The translations under genes were made by a program, and so were the position numbers. A model generated the notes under the pieces. It saw only the letters and a program-made list of their open reading frames with translations, ran no database searches and had not been told where the DNA came from. A DNA stretch of 64,000 nt from assembly GCA_016794985.1 (NCBI GenBank), contig JAEUIQ010000069.1, positions 40,937-104,936 of the forward strand. The letters are read 5' to 3'. How positions within the stretch are numbered: the first letter of the stretch is position 1; each line of letters starts with the position of its first letter. Origin of the DNA: Planctomycetaceae bacterium. GTDB lineage: Bacteria; Planctomycetota; Planctomycetia; Pirellulales; Pirellulaceae. Below, piece after piece: positions 54,037 to 63,637 of this stretch.

Positions 54037-56442
54037 TCATTCCATCGCTCGTTCCAGCACAAGTATCCAATCCTGCGGCGATGGGACGTTCGGTGTTGTC
54101 CACGTTCCGTCGATGTCCGTGGTGATAACCTTGTCGAAGCGTCTCCCTGTTGCAGGATCAAAGAAAAAAGTGGAATATCGCGCTCCCGGTGTCAGGCCTC
54201 TGACGGTGAAACCGCTCCAGTCGTAGATGCCACGTTTTGGTAGATAGACAAAAACCAGTTCTCCCGGAACGCCTGCGGCGAACAGTCCCTCATCCACCCA
54301 CTCCGAATGCGGCTCGAATCGGTGCCATGGGTATTTGTCCAGCAGCTTCTTGCCAAGTCCCACTTGAGTTGCGCCAGGAAAGCTCATGCCTTCTTTCCAT
54401 GTCGTAAAATCATACTCTTGGCCGTGAATCCCCGTATGGCCCGCATCCCCTTCGACGCTGGCGTGCCAGATGCCTGCTGCGCCATAGGTATGGCCGGCAG
54501 CGCCACTGAGGACGAAGCTCCAGAACATGTGGCGCTGGATGTCCTGGAAATTGGTCTGCATATGGCCTTCGTAACAGGCTTCGCCGCACAGCGCGGGGCG
54601 GGCAGGAGTTTGCGTCAAACTGGACTTGATCAAAGTCAAAGTTTGACCGGCTGTATTCATTCCGTCATGCCCAATTCCAACCATATCGAAATCGAATAAC
54701 TCATTATTGGCTTTGATGGCCTGCCGCGGATCGGACGGTGAGTGATAGACAAGGAGCCGGCGGTAGGGATCTGTTTCGTGCACGTAGTTCGTCAGGTCAG
54801 ACCAAGGCCCATTCCCATCACTGGCTTCACCGCCAAGGATCCATGCCACCGGATACGCGCCGTAGCGAGCGATAAGATGTCGCCAGTGACGTTTGTAGCC
54901 ATCCAGTCCAACCTGGATAATGGTGGGCTGGCCGCCGCCCTGTGGACGTCCCCAGCCACCAACAATGGCCGGGACAATTCCGTTGTCGATCAGATGCTGA
55001 AACCGTCGATCAGCGTAGTCGAAGTAGGCTGGATTCATCACACTGAAATCCAGCTTCTGATAAGGTTTCCCTGCTTCGTTCTCCCAACGTGCCTCCATCA
55101 TGTCCTCATCAGGATAGGGTCCGCAGACGATTTGCACGACATTGAATCCCTTTGCCTTGCGGTCGGCGGTGAGTTGCTGAAACCCCTCCCAGGTCATCCT
55201 CCTGCACAGACACTTCCACCACGTGTCGCCGAGCCACAAAAACGGAGTGCCATCGGCGTGCTCGAAATGCCGTTTGTCCTGAGCAACGCGGACAGGGCCG
55301 TGGAGATAGAGAAGATTCGTCCCGGTATTGGGTGTGATCGTGACCTTGCCTTCAACGCCATGCAATCCGGAATCGTCCGCGACGTTGCAAATGGATCGCC
55401 AGAGATGGACACCCACAATCGGCGAAGCATAACGAACCTTCCATTGATTCTTGCCGGCCCAGAAAGCAGGAACTAGCTTCTTGGCTCCGGCAGGATCAGT
55501 GAACTCGACATCCAGAATCACCTGCATGAACGGATCAGAGTGGAGACGCGCGGCCTCGAAAGTGATCTCTGCAACTTGGTTGGCCTCAACGTCGACGTTG
55601 AGGGCCAGCCCCTGAACCTTTGGATTCTCACTGCCAACTTCTGGCGGAGGATTCGGCGCGTGATGTGCCGCTGTGTTCGATTGAGCAAATCCTGGAAGCG
55701 GTCCCCAGATATCTGCAAGCAGCAAGAAGATTTCTGGTTCGGCTTGCTTTAGTTCGCCGGCGACAAAGGGATAGAAATCATTCGATCCGAAATAGGCCTC
55801 GGTCATCTCGGCGAAGAATTCCTTGTGGTCCGTGAGCCCGTAGTGTTCGTGAATCGTGCCGGAGGCCGAGAGGACGGATTTGTACTTTCCACTGCCACGA
55901 AACTTTTCCCACGCCACATTCACCCGAGGATCGTCAAACCCGACGATTTGGTCATGAAATCCGTGTGCCAGTTCATGCAGCAGGACCCACGGTTGGCTGT
56001 AAATTCCCGCTGGCTCCAGAAGGTCGTTGACATCGGGAATGTGAACGCACTTCGCGAGTTGCTCGCTGTAGCCGTGTTCCTTAAGCCAACCGGCATCAGG
56101 GTGATACTGCATCGTGCGGAGATCGCCGTAGTTCAGGTCCAGCTGGATAGTGATGGTCCGCAGCTTTGCAAGAGACTCGTCCGGCACGACCACCGAAATG
56201 GCGACCAGTCTCGCTTCCAACAACTTTAACGCACGAGCCCCAAGAGCCGAGTCTTCGTCTTTAAGTAAACGATCATCCACGCGAACATTCCAGCCTTCAA
56301 TCTTGCATGTAGTGTGCGCTGTAGGCAGTGGTTGCTTGGCCGCCGCCACGGTGGGCGCAGCCATCAAAGCCACGATAACAAATGCGTAAATCATGGGACT
56401 CGATTTCGGCAGATTTTTTGTATCAACGGGTAGTTGAATCAT
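54037..56442 (-). CDS. Secreted fusion of an HExxH zinc-peptidase-like domain and a DUF4038 glycosidase-like domain
   Basis: 801 residues. Start at 56442; ATG 56394 (MIYAFVIVALMAAPTVAAA, a good signal peptide) is equally plausible. Residues ~45-245 hold HELAH (156-160) and EFFAEMTEAYFG, which could give a third zinc ligand (Glu208 or Glu212). A beta-rich linker follows (to ~375), then the DUF4038 TIM-barrel type (HFEHADGTPFLWLGDTWW, with Glu in ILGGEASDGN and in LCGEACYEGH), and a C-terminal collagen-binding-like domain (RGLTPGARYSTFFFDPATG). The DUF4038 family includes apiosidase-like glycoside hydrolases. Whether both activities exist is untested. Confidence 0.82.
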   Translation of the reverse strand: MIQLPVDTKNLPKSSPMIYAFVIVALMAAPTVAAAKQPLPTAHTTCKIEGWNVRVDDRLLKDEDSALGARALKLLEARLVAISVVVPDESLAKLRTITIQLDLNYGDLRTMQYHPDAGWLKEHGYSEQLAKCVHIPDVNDLLEPAGIYSQPWVLLHELAHGFHDQIVGFDDPRVNVAWEKFRGSGKYKSVLSASGTIHEHYGLTDHKEFFAEMTEAYFGSNDFYPFVAGELKQAEPEIFLLLADIWGPLPGFAQSNTAAHHAPNPPPEVGSENPKVQGLALNVDVEANQVAEITFEAARLHSDPFMQVILDVEFTDPAGAKKLVPAFWAGKNQWKVRYASPIVGVHLWRSICNVADDSGLHGVEGKVTITPNTGTNLLYLHGPVRVAQDKRHFEHADGTPFLWLGDTWWKCLCRRMTWEGFQQLTADRKAKGFNVVQIVCGPYPDEDMMEARWENEAGKPYQKLDFSVMNPAYFDYADRRFQHLIDNGIVPAIVGGWGRPQGGGQPTIIQVGLDGYKRHWRHLIARYGAYPVAWILGGEASDGNGPWSDLTNYVHETDPYRRLLVYHSPSDPRQAIKANNELFDFDMVGIGHDGMNTAGQTLTLIKSSLTQTPARPALCGEACYEGHMQTNFQDIQRHMFWSFVLSGAAGHTYGAAGIWHASVEGDAGHTGIHGQEYDFTTWKEGMSFPGATQVGLGKKLLDKYPWHRFEPHSEWVDEGLFAAGVPGELVFVYLPKRGIYDWSGFTVRGLTPGARYSTFFFDPATGRRFDKVITTDIDGTWTTPNVPSPQDWILVLERAME

Positions 56443-56576
56443 TTGCGAGGAGCTTTCCTACTTAGTTAAACAAACTCGGGTTCGCCTCGGTTGCAGACCG
56501 AAAGAAGCGGCGAAATCAGCAGAACGAATGGAAGATGCATTGACTTTTTTATAGTCATAAGAATGTCACCCTTTCC

Positions 56577-56828
56577 CTATTTGGCCACGCTACTTGGTCG
56601 AGGCGATTCTTCAAGCCTATCGACTTGCGTTTTCAATTCTGCGATGAGTTCGGCATTGCGATTCTGTCCGTTTACGATCATCCAAATCACCGCCGGAAGG
56701 AAGCAATAAAAAACAAGGCTCATTGGATTCTTCGAGCCGGAGAATATTTCGCCGCCAAGCATCAGCATGCACAACAGCGAAGCGAAGGCTACGGTTTTCG
56801 GGGGCTTCCAGTTACTTGATCCGCGCAT
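56577..56828 (-). CDS. Small membrane protein with C-terminal coiled coil
   Basis: 83 residues with GAGAAGG upstream of the ATG. Two hydrophobic segments (TVAFASLLCMLMLGG and LVFYCFLPAVIWMIVNG) are followed by a short coiled coil (NAELIAELKTQVDRLEE). No family recognised. It is separate from both neighbours, 135 bases before the peptidase/glycosidase gene. Confidence 0.55.
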   Translation of the reverse strand: MRGSSNWKPPKTVAFASLLCMLMLGGEIFSGSKNPMSLVFYCFLPAVIWMIVNGQNRNAELIAELKTQVDRLEESPRPSSVAK

Positions 56829-57129
56829 CTTTTTACCTTCTCGTTACTTGTTTCTTAACAACTCCACCATCGTCTAGGCCATCGCTTCACCAACATCCAT
56901 TTACGCCTAAGTCTTGCCACCGTAGTGGCCGTGGCCACGGGCGCTGGATGGTTGGTTCTGATATCAATATGGTAATTCCACTTCGGTTCCTGGCGTATGC
57001 GAAACGATCGCTTTACGAGCTGCCGTTGCCGCCGACAGAGACAACAGCCCACCGACCACCCAAATTGGAATCGACCGAGACGAATAGTGTGAGCAAGAAG
57101 ACCGCCCTGAGTGTTTTGTGGTTCTGCTG
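56829..57129. other. Intergenic region, no gene seen
   Basis: 301 bases upstream of the small membrane protein gene and after the HEAT-like protein gene. Open frames exist on both strands but none has family resemblance or a ribosome site. Confidence 0.45.
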
Positions 57130-58647
57130 TTACTGGTTTCCATTGGGAATCTTTGGAAAAGTGATATTTCCGTCATAGTCGATCTGCACCATCACCTGCT
57201 CTATCGTGGCGGGGTCGGGCTTCTTCGTCTCTGCGTTGATCGTGGACCGTATGAACATAACATCCCATGTTCCCTCCCCGCCTTCCGCGGTGGGGCCACC
57301 TTTCAGCATAGTAAAGGTATGCCTGCCGTCATCCTTCCTCCATCCGAACTTCTCTGATGCCGCTTGCCAAGCGATCTCGGGAATTCCCAACTCCTTGGCG
57401 ATGGCGGAGTAGAAGTGGTCGGGGTCGGAATACTCACCCTTGGGTTTCACGCCGGTGATCTTCATCTTGTATTTCTTTTCGAAGAACGCGAGATCTTCTT
57501 CCACTCGCATCGCGGGTTTCATCTTTTTCTGGAGTTCCAACTTCCGCGCTGCCAACGCTTCCTTAGCCGCTCCATACATCGACGCAAAATGTTCCAATGA
57601 ATCGTGAATCGTCTTCTTTTCACCAGTCGGCTGGGGTGGAATAGCCTGCTCGGCCCTTTCGATTTCTTCCAGCGTCATAAATGACGACAGGATTGCCAAC
57701 CCATCAGCACCGTGATGTTTCAACGGCGAAATCACGCCCGAGGTACGGCTATAAATCAACTTTTTATCAGCGACCGTCGCTAAAATTGACTTTACGATCT
57801 GTTCTCGCGTCTCTTTGTCAGTTTTGCCCGCAAGATAAGCGAGCCCTTCCCATCTCCCAAGCTCACCAAGCACTGTTGGTGGATCGCTTTCGGCAAGCAG
57901 CCGCAATGCCATCTCGTTTGCGAGCGACTCCGTTTCAATCCTGGATGCGGAAGAAATGAGCGATTGAGTTACTAAACAGCTAATGTGTGCTTCTGAATTA
58001 TCGATCCCTTTCTGATCCTCCGCTGCCACTGGGGGACTGGTGATAAGCGTTCGAACGAGTTTCTCAAGCCGGTCCTTCGGGAGACGTTTCACAAGATAAC
58101 GGGATAGTACCGCACCGCGACGTCGCATCTCCGTGTTGTTGTCGCTGACCAGCAGCAATGTCTCTTCGAACGCCCCGTCCAGAATCGCACCCGAGAGGAT
58201 TTCAGTATCCAGGCACAGCGCCCCCAAACCACGAGCGGACCATTGGCTGGCGTCCTCGTTCTGGCTGCGCAGCTTCGGGCGAAGACCTTCCCAGAGCACT
58301 TTCGTGTCCTCCGGTGTGAATAGCTTCTTAGAGGCCATCTTTTCCACAGCAAGGCAAGCCCAACTGCTGATGGTTACATCGTTATCACGAAGTGCCTGTA
58401 TCACTAGCGACACATCCTCGCGTGATGGCGTAATCTGATACTGGCCGGCTCCAATGTCTTTTAAACGCTTTACTGATTCGGCTGACAGCGGCGAGGATTC
58501 GTCACCAGACGTTTTTCCAGTGCCTTCCTGAAGGCATGTGGCCAAGCAATTTTCTTCAGTCATTGCTAGGAGTTGTGCCTGCTGTGCTGTTGCACCGAAC
58601 AGGCTCGCAACAAGTATCGTTCCGATCGTCCCTACGCTTTTTCTCAT
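57130..58647 (-). CDS. Secreted helical-repeat (HEAT-like) protein
   Basis: 505 residues from ATG 58647, with GGAGAAG upstream. MRKSVGTIGTILVASLFGAT is a signal peptide. The body has helical pairs like HEAT repeats: DVSLVIQALRDNDVTISSWA, then SQWSARGLGALCLDTEILSG and NNTEMRRRGAVLSRYLVKRL. The C-terminal ~100 residues (AKELGIPEIAWQAASEKFGW, WDVMFIRSTINAETKKPDPA) are not recognised. It is encoded just downstream of the zinc-finger kinase gene, on the same strand with a 69-base gap, and may belong to its operon. Confidence 0.6.
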   Translation of the reverse strand: MRKSVGTIGTILVASLFGATAQQAQLLAMTEENCLATCLQEGTGKTSGDESSPLSAESVKRLKDIGAGQYQITPSREDVSLVIQALRDNDVTISSWACLAVEKMASKKLFTPEDTKVLWEGLRPKLRSQNEDASQWSARGLGALCLDTEILSGAILDGAFEETLLLVSDNNTEMRRRGAVLSRYLVKRLPKDRLEKLVRTLITSPPVAAEDQKGIDNSEAHISCLVTQSLISSASRIETESLANEMALRLLAESDPPTVLGELGRWEGLAYLAGKTDKETREQIVKSILATVADKKLIYSRTSGVISPLKHHGADGLAILSSFMTLEEIERAEQAIPPQPTGEKKTIHDSLEHFASMYGAAKEALAARKLELQKKMKPAMRVEEDLAFFEKKYKMKITGVKPKGEYSDPDHFYSAIAKELGIPEIAWQAASEKFGWRKDDGRHTFTMLKGGPTAEGGEGTWDVMFIRSTINAETKKPDPATIEQVMVQIDYDGNITFPKIPNGNQ

Positions 58648-58716
58648 GTCTTCTCCTCTCGCTTGATTAAGGAAATGCTTCGCTCGACAGATCAGCCGAC
58701 CTGCATTCACACGCCA

Positions 58717-61002
58717 TTACAGTCTCGGGCCGACGCGTTCTGGGGCCAGTAAAAGCGGTTCGTCAACGCCTTTTGCTTTCAGAACGTCTTGCCAAGGGCC
58801 CAGTTCTAATCCCTTAGTGATTTCGCCAGTCGTTGAATCCAACCAAAAATAGCCGGGTGTATCGACAGGCTTCTCTACCGAGTTCAGGGCGGAACTACCG
58901 CGATCAGTAATCAGTCCAAAAATAAGGTTCTCAGAGAAACCTATTTTGTCGACACGGGCCCCGGCAACACCTTCGTTATCTTTGTTAATCAGAAGCACTT
59001 CGCGAGAGCTGGCGAAAAACATTTTGTAACCATTTGGCAAAATCCGTAGTTCAGTAATTGGTTTGACATACTCTCCGATCCGAACCACCGACCGCCCCGA
59101 GACTATAAGAGAGTCGTTCAGTTGAAGATTTTGGATGTTGAGTCCGCCATTCTTCGAGATGATCATTTGAAATTCGGTTCCTGCAACATTTTGATCTTGC
59201 CCGGATGCGGCACTGGGCAACGGAGGTTGCTTGGGCGTCCATGACAGTGTACGAGACGGAGTGTCCCACGCACCTTTATAGAACTGTTTTGCACCGGTGC
59301 TCCTTAGCCCGTCGCTTAATGAAGCGGAAAACAACAACCACTCAATTCCGTCCGGTTTGGAGGAGGGGACGAGTGTAAAGTTTACGGCTTGTTTGGGCTG
59401 GTTGACCGGCCACTCGATGCTGATTTGCCAAACAGGCATGCTTCCCAGAGAGAGTGTGTCGTTGCTGAATCCGCCCTGAACCTGCATGACGGCCTCGAAA
59501 TCAGTTTCTTTGCCATTTCGACATTCCTTGACGGAAAATCCCCAGCTTCCAATGGACTTGTTTAATCCATCGATCGCTTGCAACGGTTCTGTTGGATAGT
59601 TCTCGGGAACATCTTCTCCCGTCAGTGCTTTCCATGTCAGCGGAGCTTCTGCGGAGGAATCTTCGGCTGTTTCTTGCGCAACAATGGACGTTGCTTGGGG
59701 CGTTGGTTCGGACGCTGGCTCTTGGACAAAAAGTCCGAGCATACCGTTAAACCAAAAAACTAAAATCGAACATAAAGCCATGGCGCTCACTCCGAGGATG
59801 AGGGGAAGTGAGGAAGTCGATTTGGATCGAGAAAGCTCACGAACAATTTCGGGGAGCTTAATGACTGTGGGTTGTTGCACGTGACTTAGACAGGATTCAA
59901 GTAAGGCGTGAACATTCTTTGCCGAAGTGAAGCGGGCTGCTTTGTCCTTCGCCATGAGCTTAGCCACAATGTCACACAACCACTCAGGAATCTCAGGGTT
60001 CAGTTCACGAATCGGGACCGGCTCCTCGTCGATGATCTTCCTCATCACACCGTGAGAAGATTCTGCTCGAAACGGAACGCGGCCGGTGCAAAGCGTATAA
60101 AGAACACTACCGAGGCTGAAGAGATCGCTTGCCTGCTCGACGGACTCACCGCGAGCCTGTTCGGGTGACATGTACTGCGGAGTTCCGGCAATGGTCCCGT
60201 GCTGGGTGACCGAGGCGTCGTCAACACTGCGAGCGAGACCGAAGTCGGTCAGCGTGACTCGCTCGACCCCTTCGCCCAGCATGATGTTCTCTGGTTTGAT
60301 GTCGCGATGCACGAGTCCTTGGTCATGGGCGGCCGCCAAGCCTGCGGCAATCTGTGATCCGATTCGAAGTATTTCACCAGTGTTCAATGCGCCCTCGCGA
60401 TCGATCCGCTTTTGCAGTGAACCGCCACGGATATAGGCCATCACTAGGTAAGGTATTGCCCCGCCGCTGGAAACGGCATAGATCGGAATCACGTTGGGAT
60501 GCAAAACGGCAGCCGCAGCCTTTGCCTCACGCTCAAAGCGTTTCCGGGCCGTCGCATGACTGGCGAGGTGTTGAGCCATGACTTTCAACGCAACGATACG
60601 ATCGAGCGCTGGGTCGATCGCTTTCAGCACGACCCCCATAGCCCCCGCGCCGACGACACCTGTGATCTCATATCCGTCCAGTCGGCCGAGCCGATGAGGG
60701 TCTTCCGAAGGGGTGAGCGATTCCAAAACGTTCTGGATTGCTGTCGGAATGCTAACACGCAATAAGTCGATTGCTCCAGCCGAGTACTCGATGGAACTGG
60801 CCAAGTCGAATTCCGATTCCTGAAGTAAGTGGGCTGCTTGGTTCCAACTTTCGTAATCCGCAGCCTGCTGTTCCATGTAGTCTCTGCACTCACGACAGCT
60901 ATCCAGATGAGAGACAAGCTCCGCGTCGGCTATCTGAATTTGGTCCGACCTCAGGAATTCGTCGATGCGCTGGCGGTCGCAGCGGTTGGCTTTCGAGTTC
61001 AT
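58717..61002 (-). CDS. Zinc-finger/Ser-Thr kinase fusion, membrane-anchored
   Basis: 761 residues. The N-terminus holds a zinc-finger-like H32-x3-C36-x2-C39 (VSHLDSCRECRDYM), the anti-sigma zf-HC2 pattern. The kinase domain (about 107-370) has VVGAGAMGVVLKAIDPAL, IVALKVMAQHLA, VHRDIKPENIML, TDFGLARS and GTPQYMSPEQA. A membrane helix (LPLILGVSAMALCSILVFWF) is near residue 410, followed by a ~330-residue extracytoplasmic part. The start overlaps the stop of the sigma gene by 4 bases (ATGA). It looks like a combined anti-sigma and kinase protein; this is inferred from domain order. Confidence 0.9.
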   Translation of the reverse strand: MNSKANRCDRQRIDEFLRSDQIQIADAELVSHLDSCRECRDYMEQQAADYESWNQAAHLLQESEFDLASSIEYSAGAIDLLRVSIPTAIQNVLESLTPSEDPHRLGRLDGYEITGVVGAGAMGVVLKAIDPALDRIVALKVMAQHLASHATARKRFEREAKAAAAVLHPNVIPIYAVSSGGAIPYLVMAYIRGGSLQKRIDREGALNTGEILRIGSQIAAGLAAAHDQGLVHRDIKPENIMLGEGVERVTLTDFGLARSVDDASVTQHGTIAGTPQYMSPEQARGESVEQASDLFSLGSVLYTLCTGRVPFRAESSHGVMRKIIDEEPVPIRELNPEIPEWLCDIVAKLMAKDKAARFTSAKNVHALLESCLSHVQQPTVIKLPEIVRELSRSKSTSSLPLILGVSAMALCSILVFWFNGMLGLFVQEPASEPTPQATSIVAQETAEDSSAEAPLTWKALTGEDVPENYPTEPLQAIDGLNKSIGSWGFSVKECRNGKETDFEAVMQVQGGFSNDTLSLGSMPVWQISIEWPVNQPKQAVNFTLVPSSKPDGIEWLLFSASLSDGLRSTGAKQFYKGAWDTPSRTLSWTPKQPPLPSAASGQDQNVAGTEFQMIISKNGGLNIQNLQLNDSLIVSGRSVVRIGEYVKPITELRILPNGYKMFFASSREVLLINKDNEGVAGARVDKIGFSENLIFGLITDRGSSALNSVEKPVDTPGYFWLDSTTGEITKGLELGPWQDVLKAKGVDEPLLLAPERVGPRL

Positions 61003-61598
61003 TGGTCATTCTCCTGCAAGCACGTAACCTGTTCGCGTAGTCTTCGCATGACGCGACTTCGAGCTGCGTAGATAGACCCCACGGATTTGTCCAGCAGAGT
61101 TGCTGCCTCTTCACAGGATTGTCCGCCAACCACCGTGAGCTCGAATGCCCGCCAGGTGTCTGGATCAACATCTTTTTTGACGACTGCGGCGGCATGGAGA
61201 TACTGTTCTCGCATTGTTTCGGTTGCTAACTCCTGCTCAACGAGCTTTTCGTTCTTAGGTTGGCCGGCAAGCAGATCGAGCATTTCGGAACCGCCGGCGG
61301 CGGCGTCTTTGGGCTGCCGAGACAAAGCGCTGAAGATCGTATTTCGAGCGACCCGCCGCAGCCAGTGACGAAACTTTGTTTCCGGGTCTGTCTTCTCCCA
61401 GCGATGGATGGAACTGGCCACGCGCATGAAGACGCTCTGCACCAAGTCCTGCGCGTCAGCGTCCTGCATTCCCCGGCGACGCGCCATGCGATAAACGACA
61501 GGGCGATAGATGAGCACGAATTGATCCCACGCCTCCCGATCCTCTGGGGATTGGACTTGCGCGATCAGGCTGAATCGGGTCTGTGGGAATTCGGTCAT
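60999..61598 (-). CDS. ECF sigma factor paired with zinc-finger kinase
   Basis: 199 residues from ATG 61598 (CAGGAGAC upstream). Region 2: WDQFVLIYRPVVYRMARRRG, AQDLVQSVFMRVASSIHRWE and RHWLRRVARNTIFSALSRQ. Region 4: WRAFELTVVGGQSCEEAATL then LDKSVGSIYAARSRVMRRLR. The stop overlaps the kinase start by 4 bases. Upstream are two CAGGAATTC copies. It is probably controlled by the partner carrying a zinc finger. Confidence 0.9.
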   Translation of the reverse strand: MTEFPQTRFSLIAQVQSPEDREAWDQFVLIYRPVVYRMARRRGMQDADAQDLVQSVFMRVASSIHRWEKTDPETKFRHWLRRVARNTIFSALSRQPKDAAAGGSEMLDLLAGQPKNEKLVEQELATETMREQYLHAAAVVKKDVDPDTWRAFELTVVGGQSCEEAATLLDKSVGSIYAARSRVMRRLREQVTCLQENDQ

Positions 61599-61992
61599 CA
61601 CTGTCTCCTGGGAGGCTAAACTCAGGTTACTGCCGCAATCTGACACTAAAATTCGAGGAATCTCCGAATTCCTGTCGAATCGGGTTGAATTGCGGCGGAA
61701 TTCCTGCCCGTCCGTGATTCAATGTCCTTTAACAACGACCACGGACAATCAAACGAATATTCCCAAGGCAGTTCTCCGTCAATTCTCTTCTCCGCCCGGT
61801 AGGTAAACAATAGAGGCCGTGCTCGACCACAAACCTGCCCCAGCCAATGCCGGGATCAATGCCCATTTTCCTGCGGAGATTCTGACGATGACCAACTGCG
61901 CTGAAACAGGGCTGGTACCCGGCTGCGGCTGTGACAGAATTGGTTATCCGGTTCGTGAACTCCCGAGAAAAAAGTATGTCTAGACGTATTTG
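61599..61992. other. Intergenic region with direct repeat
   Basis: 394 bases. No gene seen. Two copies of GAATTCCTG (plus strand) at 61666-61674 and 61698-61706, 32 bases apart, about 70-110 bases upstream of the sigma gene start. Confidence 0.5.
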
Positions 61993-63633
61993 TCACCGTG
62001 CCAGTGCTCGGAACGGATCCAAGGCAGCGATCAATCTCTCAACGAGTGCATCCGAGCTGAAATCCCGCTCAGCTGCGGCTCGAACTGACATGCGGTCCAG
62101 ATTTTGAGCTCTGGCCACCGCGTCAAGGTAAACCGCCAGGGCGAGTTTGTCGTCGTCGTTGGCCACACACTGCCGACCCGGTGGTAATCGTTCAACAACG
62201 TAACCCGTCACGCCGTTGCGAACGAATGAAGCGCCCGTGCGGACGCCAACCGTGGGGCAACCCGCCAACAAGATCTCCTGCAGCGCTAGCGGTCCGTGGT
62301 CGTCGTCAGCCAGATAGGCACACGCACGCGAGCTACGAGCGGCCTCGAACAGCTGCTCCCGCTTGTACTGTCCATAGTGGATCTGGATGTGCCGTGGGTA
62401 CAGTTCCGCCAGGTGCTCGAGTAGTTGGGGCCGATTGCCGTTCTTAGCGTAGATCAGCAGGTCGTATTCGTCGGGCAGCGGTTCACCCGGCCAGGGATCA
62501 ATCGGGTAAGGCCAGAGCACGATCGGCGACTGATTGGCCGGCCCACGATGTTTGGTGATCAAGTCGCGATACCACTCACTGTGGCAAAACATCGCCCGGC
62601 AGTTGGCAGCGTCGAGCAGGGCGCACTCCTCGCGATCGATGCGTGGCGAACCGGAGTTGGTAAACAGCAAGTTTGGCCCCTGCACGAATGGCTGACCTTC
62701 GGCGTCCCACCACATCGCGTAGCGGCGGTCATCCCAATGCCAGAACCAGGGCATCGCGCCTTTGCTGACGGGCAATGACTTGATGGATAGCCAATCGAGT
62801 CCGTCGGCGATGCGCTGCTTCAAGGCTTTCTGCAGGGCATACATCCCGTTGCTTGGGCCGTTGCCTCCGGGTGCGTCAACAGGCCCGATCAGTTCGACCG
62901 GCATCTTGCCGTCGCTCGGATTCACATGCGGCGCGAACGAGAATCGCCGCAACACCGGCAGTTTGTCCCATTCGCGTGACCAGCCGACGGGGATGCTCGT
63001 CTTGCTGGGAAAGCCACCAAGCCCGAGCTCTCGATAACCGCTGTCGTCCATGTAGCTCAGGTGGTAACTACCGTTGTCGTATCGATAGATGTAGAATGGG
63101 GACGCGAACTCGCATGGGTCGCATTGCGACACTCCGGCCACACCAAGCCGATCAGCCAACTCCTGGTCTTCGCCATTATTGTGGGGACCGTAACCCCGCA
63201 CTCGATAGAATGCTTCGCGTCGAAACGCCCACCCGCCGTGGTACAGGCCTCCGGTATCGCATTCGCGCAGGCCGTCGTTGTGCTCCACGAGCACCAATCC
63301 CGGATGGGACCACTCAGCCCGCTCGAGCGCCGCGGCCTGGGTGCGGAACCAATGCGGCAGATAGATGTCATCATCGTCTGCGACCAGAAAGCCATCGACA
63401 TCAGGCGACGCCAGCGCGGCGCAGGCGTTGCGTTTCTCACCCAAGGACCGGAAGCGAATCGGAATCGAAACCAGCCGCCAGCCATCGCCAGCTTGGTTCT
63501 CGTACTGGCCGGCGTCATCGAGGATCACCAGTTCCCGCAGCTCGCGCGGATAGTCCTGCCGCAGAAAGCACTCGATCAGTTGGCCGAGTCCGGTTGGGCG
63601 AAGGTAGGTACAGCATAAAGCGGCAAGCTTCAT
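61993..63633 (-). CDS. Two-part glycosyltransferase: GT2-like N-domain and GT1/GT4-like C-domain
   Basis: 546 residues from ATG 63633. The N-terminal half is GT-A: LAALCCTYLRPTGLGQLIEC, LVILDDAG, and the DxD-like FLVADDDDIYLPHWF. The middle contains a substrate-like region (KQRIADGLDWLSIKSLP). The C-terminal half (LPDEYDLLIYAKNGNRPQLL, LFEAARSSRACAYLADDDHG, LALQEILLAGCPTVGVRTGA) resembles the nucleotide-sugar domain of GT-B enzymes. Two catalytic folds in one protein are inferred. The region seems richer in G+C than earlier parts, suggesting transfer. The gene starts 4 bases after the tail of another minus-strand gene. Confidence 0.8.
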   Translation of the reverse strand: MKLAALCCTYLRPTGLGQLIECFLRQDYPRELRELVILDDAGQYENQAGDGWRLVSIPIRFRSLGEKRNACAALASPDVDGFLVADDDDIYLPHWFRTQAAALERAEWSHPGLVLVEHNDGLRECDTGGLYHGGWAFRREAFYRVRGYGPHNNGEDQELADRLGVAGVSQCDPCEFASPFYIYRYDNGSYHLSYMDDSGYRELGLGGFPSKTSIPVGWSREWDKLPVLRRFSFAPHVNPSDGKMPVELIGPVDAPGGNGPSNGMYALQKALKQRIADGLDWLSIKSLPVSKGAMPWFWHWDDRRYAMWWDAEGQPFVQGPNLLFTNSGSPRIDREECALLDAANCRAMFCHSEWYRDLITKHRGPANQSPIVLWPYPIDPWPGEPLPDEYDLLIYAKNGNRPQLLEHLAELYPRHIQIHYGQYKREQLFEAARSSRACAYLADDDHGPLALQEILLAGCPTVGVRTGASFVRNGVTGYVVERLPPGRQCVANDDDKLALAVYLDAVARAQNLDRMSVRAAAERDFSSDALVERLIAALDPFRALAR

Positions 63634-63637
63634 AGAA

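Noticed and set aside
54742..55476. 244-codon plus-strand frame
   Set aside because: Antisense of the peptidase/glycosidase gene, whose motifs are intact.
62853..63635. 260-codon Arg-rich plus-strand frame
   Set aside because: Antisense of the glycosyltransferase; long only because of high G+C content.
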